Assembly: GCA_040226215.1 (NCBI GenBank)
Contig: JAVKFF010000142.1
Coordinates: forward strand, 1-6,725
Length of the DNA stretch: 6,725 nt
Origin: JAVKFF01 sp040226215
Lineage (GTDB): Bacteria; Pseudomonadota; Alphaproteobacteria; DSM-16000; Inquilinaceae
Direction: 5' to 3'
The notes under the pieces are model-generated. The model made no database searches. It worked only from the letters and a program-made list of their open reading frames with translations, and was not told where the DNA came from. Position numbers and translations under genes: made by a program. Shown here one piece after another: positions 1 to 6,725 of the stretch. Numbering within the stretch: the stretch's first letter is position 1; the number at the start of each line of letters is the position of its first letter.

Positions 1-130
1 CCAGGGCGCAGTTGTATTTCCGCCCGCCCCGGCCCCGCGCCGCCGCGCGCATGGCGGCCCCGGCCATCGCCGGGCACCTGCGGGTCTGGAGCCCGAAGCG
101 TGTCCCGCCAGCGTTGGCCGGTTTTCCCTC

Positions 131-156
131 CGACGGTGCGCCGATGGGTGCCGTCG
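131..156 (+). promoter_or_regulatory. Potential leader hairpin 1
   Basis: CGACGG at 131-136 pairs perfectly with CCGTCG at 151-156. Two G-U pairs and one C-G pair (137-139 with 148-150) extend the stem to 9 bp around a loop at 140-147. It abuts the next hairpin at 159-200. Such stems arise by chance fairly often at this GC content, so function is uncertain. Confidence 0.3.
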
Positions 157-158
157 CA

Positions 159-200
159 CCTCCGGCCCGCCCGTTTCCCCGGGCCGCCGGTGGTCGGAGG
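159..200 (+). promoter_or_regulatory. Potential leader hairpin 2 (two nested stems)
   Basis: The outer stem pairs 159-167 with 192-200 (9 bp, one G-U). The inner stem pairs GCCCG at 169-173 with CGGGC at 180-184 around a six-base TTTCCC loop. An internal loop separates the two. No T run follows, so this is not a canonical terminator. A processing or folding role is possible but unproven. Confidence 0.3.
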
Positions 201-235
201 GCGTGAATGCCGACGAAGGGCCGCGCGCCGCCGAC

Positions 236-257
236 AGGGGCGGTGCGCAGCGCCCCT
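236..257 (+). promoter_or_regulatory. Leader hairpin 3 (segments 0:1 of attenuator-like region)
   Basis: AGGGGCG at 236-242 is perfectly complementary to CGCCCCT at 251-257, giving a 7-bp stem with an 8-nt loop (243-250). Its right arm overlaps CGCAGCGCC (246-254), which can pair instead with 274-282. This hairpin is therefore exclusive with that alternative pairing. No T run follows. Confidence 0.4.
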
Positions 258-298
258 TCGACGAGCCTGGGCCGGCGCTGCGTGCCCGTGCAGCGCCC
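247..298 (+). repeat. 9-nt direct repeat flanking its own complement
   Basis: GCAGCGCCC occurs at 247-255 and again at 290-298. Between them, GGCGCTGC at 274-281 is complementary to the first eight bases of both copies. The middle segment can thus pair with either copy but not both at once. This is the arrangement expected of competing RNA hairpins, though low sequence complexity could also produce it. Confidence 0.5.
274..297 (+). promoter_or_regulatory. Leader hairpin 4 (segments 2:3)
   Basis: GGCGCTGC at 274-281 pairs perfectly with GCAGCGCC at 290-297, an 8-bp GC-rich stem with an 8-nt loop. It ends 30 nt before the rpoB start codon and 15 nt before the ribosome binding region. It can coexist with hairpin 3 but is excluded when 246-254 pairs with 274-282. 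The absence of a following T run argues against intrinsic termination. Confidence 0.45.
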
Positions 299-312
299 GA
301 GCAGTGGATGTG

Positions 313-323
313 AAAGGTCGAGG
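313..323 (+). promoter_or_regulatory. rpoB ribosome binding region
   Basis: Two purine patches precede the ATG at 328: AAAGG (313-317, 10 nt away) and GAGG (320-323, 4 nt away). Neither is a perfect Shine-Dalgarno sequence at ideal spacing. AGGTC (315-319) and GACCT (323-327) can form a 5-bp stem with a GAG triloop that covers part of both patches and ends right at the start codon. Confidence 0.55.
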
Positions 324-327
324 ACCT

Positions 328-4512
<4,185 letters not shown>

Positions 4513-4514
4513 CG

Positions 4515-4529
4515 GGGCCCTACGGGTCC
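4515..4529 (+). promoter_or_regulatory. Short hairpin after the rpoB stop codon
   Basis: GGGCCC at 4515-4520 pairs with GGGTCC at 4524-4529 (6 bp, one G-U) around a TAC triloop, starting two bases after the TGA. It is the first of three stems in the spacer. No T run follows. Confidence 0.35.
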
Positions 4530-4530
4530 G

Positions 4531-4569
4531 ATGACGGCGCGCCCGCTCGATAGGGGCGGGCGCCGCCAT
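4531..4569 (+). promoter_or_regulatory. Long stem-loop in the rpoB-rpoC spacer
   Basis: The stem has three parts: ATG 4531-4533 with CAT 4567-4569; CGGCG 4535-4539 with CGCCG 4561-4565; and CCCGCTC 4542-4548 with GGGCGGG 4554-4560. That is 15 pairs (one G-U), interrupted by one A-C mismatch and a 2-nt bulge, capped by a GATAG loop. The downstream bases (GGTGACATTG) are not a T run, so it is not a canonical intrinsic terminator. Plausible roles are an RNase processing site, an mRNA stabiliser or a pause element. All are inference. Confidence 0.55.
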
Positions 4570-4582
4570 GGTGACATTGCCA

Positions 4583-4611
4583 GGCCGGCGGGTGTCGATG
4601 ACCGACCGGCC
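4583..4611 (+). promoter_or_regulatory. Third hairpin in the rpoB-rpoC spacer
   Basis: GGCCGG at 4583-4588 pairs with CCGGCC at 4606-4611. Past a bulged A (4605), three more pairs (4589-4591 with 4602-4604) extend the stem to 9 bp around a 10-nt loop. It ends about 15 nt before the rpoC ribosome binding site. Function is unknown. Confidence 0.4.
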
Positions 4612-4626
4612 CTATCCCTGGGATCG

Positions 4627-4632
4627 AAGGGG
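4627..4632 (+). promoter_or_regulatory. rpoC ribosome binding site
   Basis: AAGGGG lies 8 nt before the ATG at 4641, a good Shine-Dalgarno position. A second AAGG (4636-4639) is only one base from the ATG, too close to act for this start. This supports 4641 over the later in-frame ATGs at 4653 and 4659. Confidence 0.7.
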
Positions 4633-4640
4633 ACCAAGGT

Positions 4641-6725
<2,085 letters not shown>

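Larger units (their letters stand above)
1..327 (+). promoter_or_regulatory. Non-coding structured leader upstream of rpoB
   Basis: This stretch has no convincing gene on either strand. In most proteobacteria rplL precedes rpoB, and in E. coli the gap is also about 320 nt and carries an attenuator and an RNase III processing site. The end of rplL is not visible here, so the upstream neighbour is inferred only. The sequence is very GC-rich and contains five potential hairpins, listed separately. I see no convincing -35/-10 promoter; the only AT-richer patches (around 11-20 and 121-126) lack a partner box. No stem is followed by a T run, so no intrinsic terminator is called. The likely role is the transcribed spacer of a ribosomal protein-RNA polymerase operon. 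That role is inference from position. Confidence 0.6.

Noticed and set aside
12..206. Small leader open frame starting at a TTG (64 aa)
   Set aside because: It has no ribosome binding site that I can see and a low-complexity proline/arginine/alanine product. Chance open frames are common at this GC content.
100..327. N-terminal extension of RpoB by 76 residues
   Set aside because: The frame is open upstream, but the encoded arginine/proline-rich sequence is unlike any beta N-terminus. The family start matches the ATG at 328.
1..327. Sigma-70-type promoter for rpoB
   Set aside because: I found TTG-like patches but no matching -10 box at proper spacing. Calling a promoter would be guesswork.
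4513..4640. Intrinsic terminator between rpoB and rpoC
   Set aside because: The hairpins have no following T run, and termination between these two cotranscribed essential genes would be unexpected.

Overview
This window comes from the RNA polymerase operon of a high-GC alphaproteobacterium. It holds the complete rpoB gene (beta subunit, 1394 aa) followed by the first 695 codons of rpoC (beta' subunit), which runs off the right edge. Both genes are on the plus strand. The lineage call rests on alphaproteobacterial wording in both proteins, for example the beta' start MNELMN, YRHCGQKETVIFCDR and GISFGKDDMV, and the alphaproteobacterial form of the beta lobe. A Rhodospirillales-like member is a reasonable guess, but the window cannot settle it.

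Layout. Bases 1-327 are a non-coding, very GC-rich leader upstream of rpoB, with no recognisable end of rplL. It contains a series of potential RNA hairpins, including an attenuator-like set of mutually exclusive pairings at 236-297 and a small hairpin over the ribosome binding site. Bases 328-4512 are rpoB. Bases 4513-4640 are a 128-nt rpoB-rpoC spacer with three potential hairpins; the middle one (4531-4569) is strong. Bases 4641-6725 are the 5' part of rpoC, with the zinc-binding domain, sigma-binding coiled coil and the active-site NADFDGD motif. The bridge helix, trigger loop and second zinc site lie beyond the window.

The two products form the two large jaws of the core enzyme and share the active centre. 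All catalytic and metal-binding residues that can be checked are intact, and neither gene shows a frameshift. The window is essentially ordinary housekeeping DNA. The least ordinary features are an apparent insertion of about 51 residues in the beta' pore domain (near residues 520-577) and the structured non-coding RNA before and between the two genes. I see no mobile element, CRISPR array, tRNA or rRNA, and no evidence of a new biological system.
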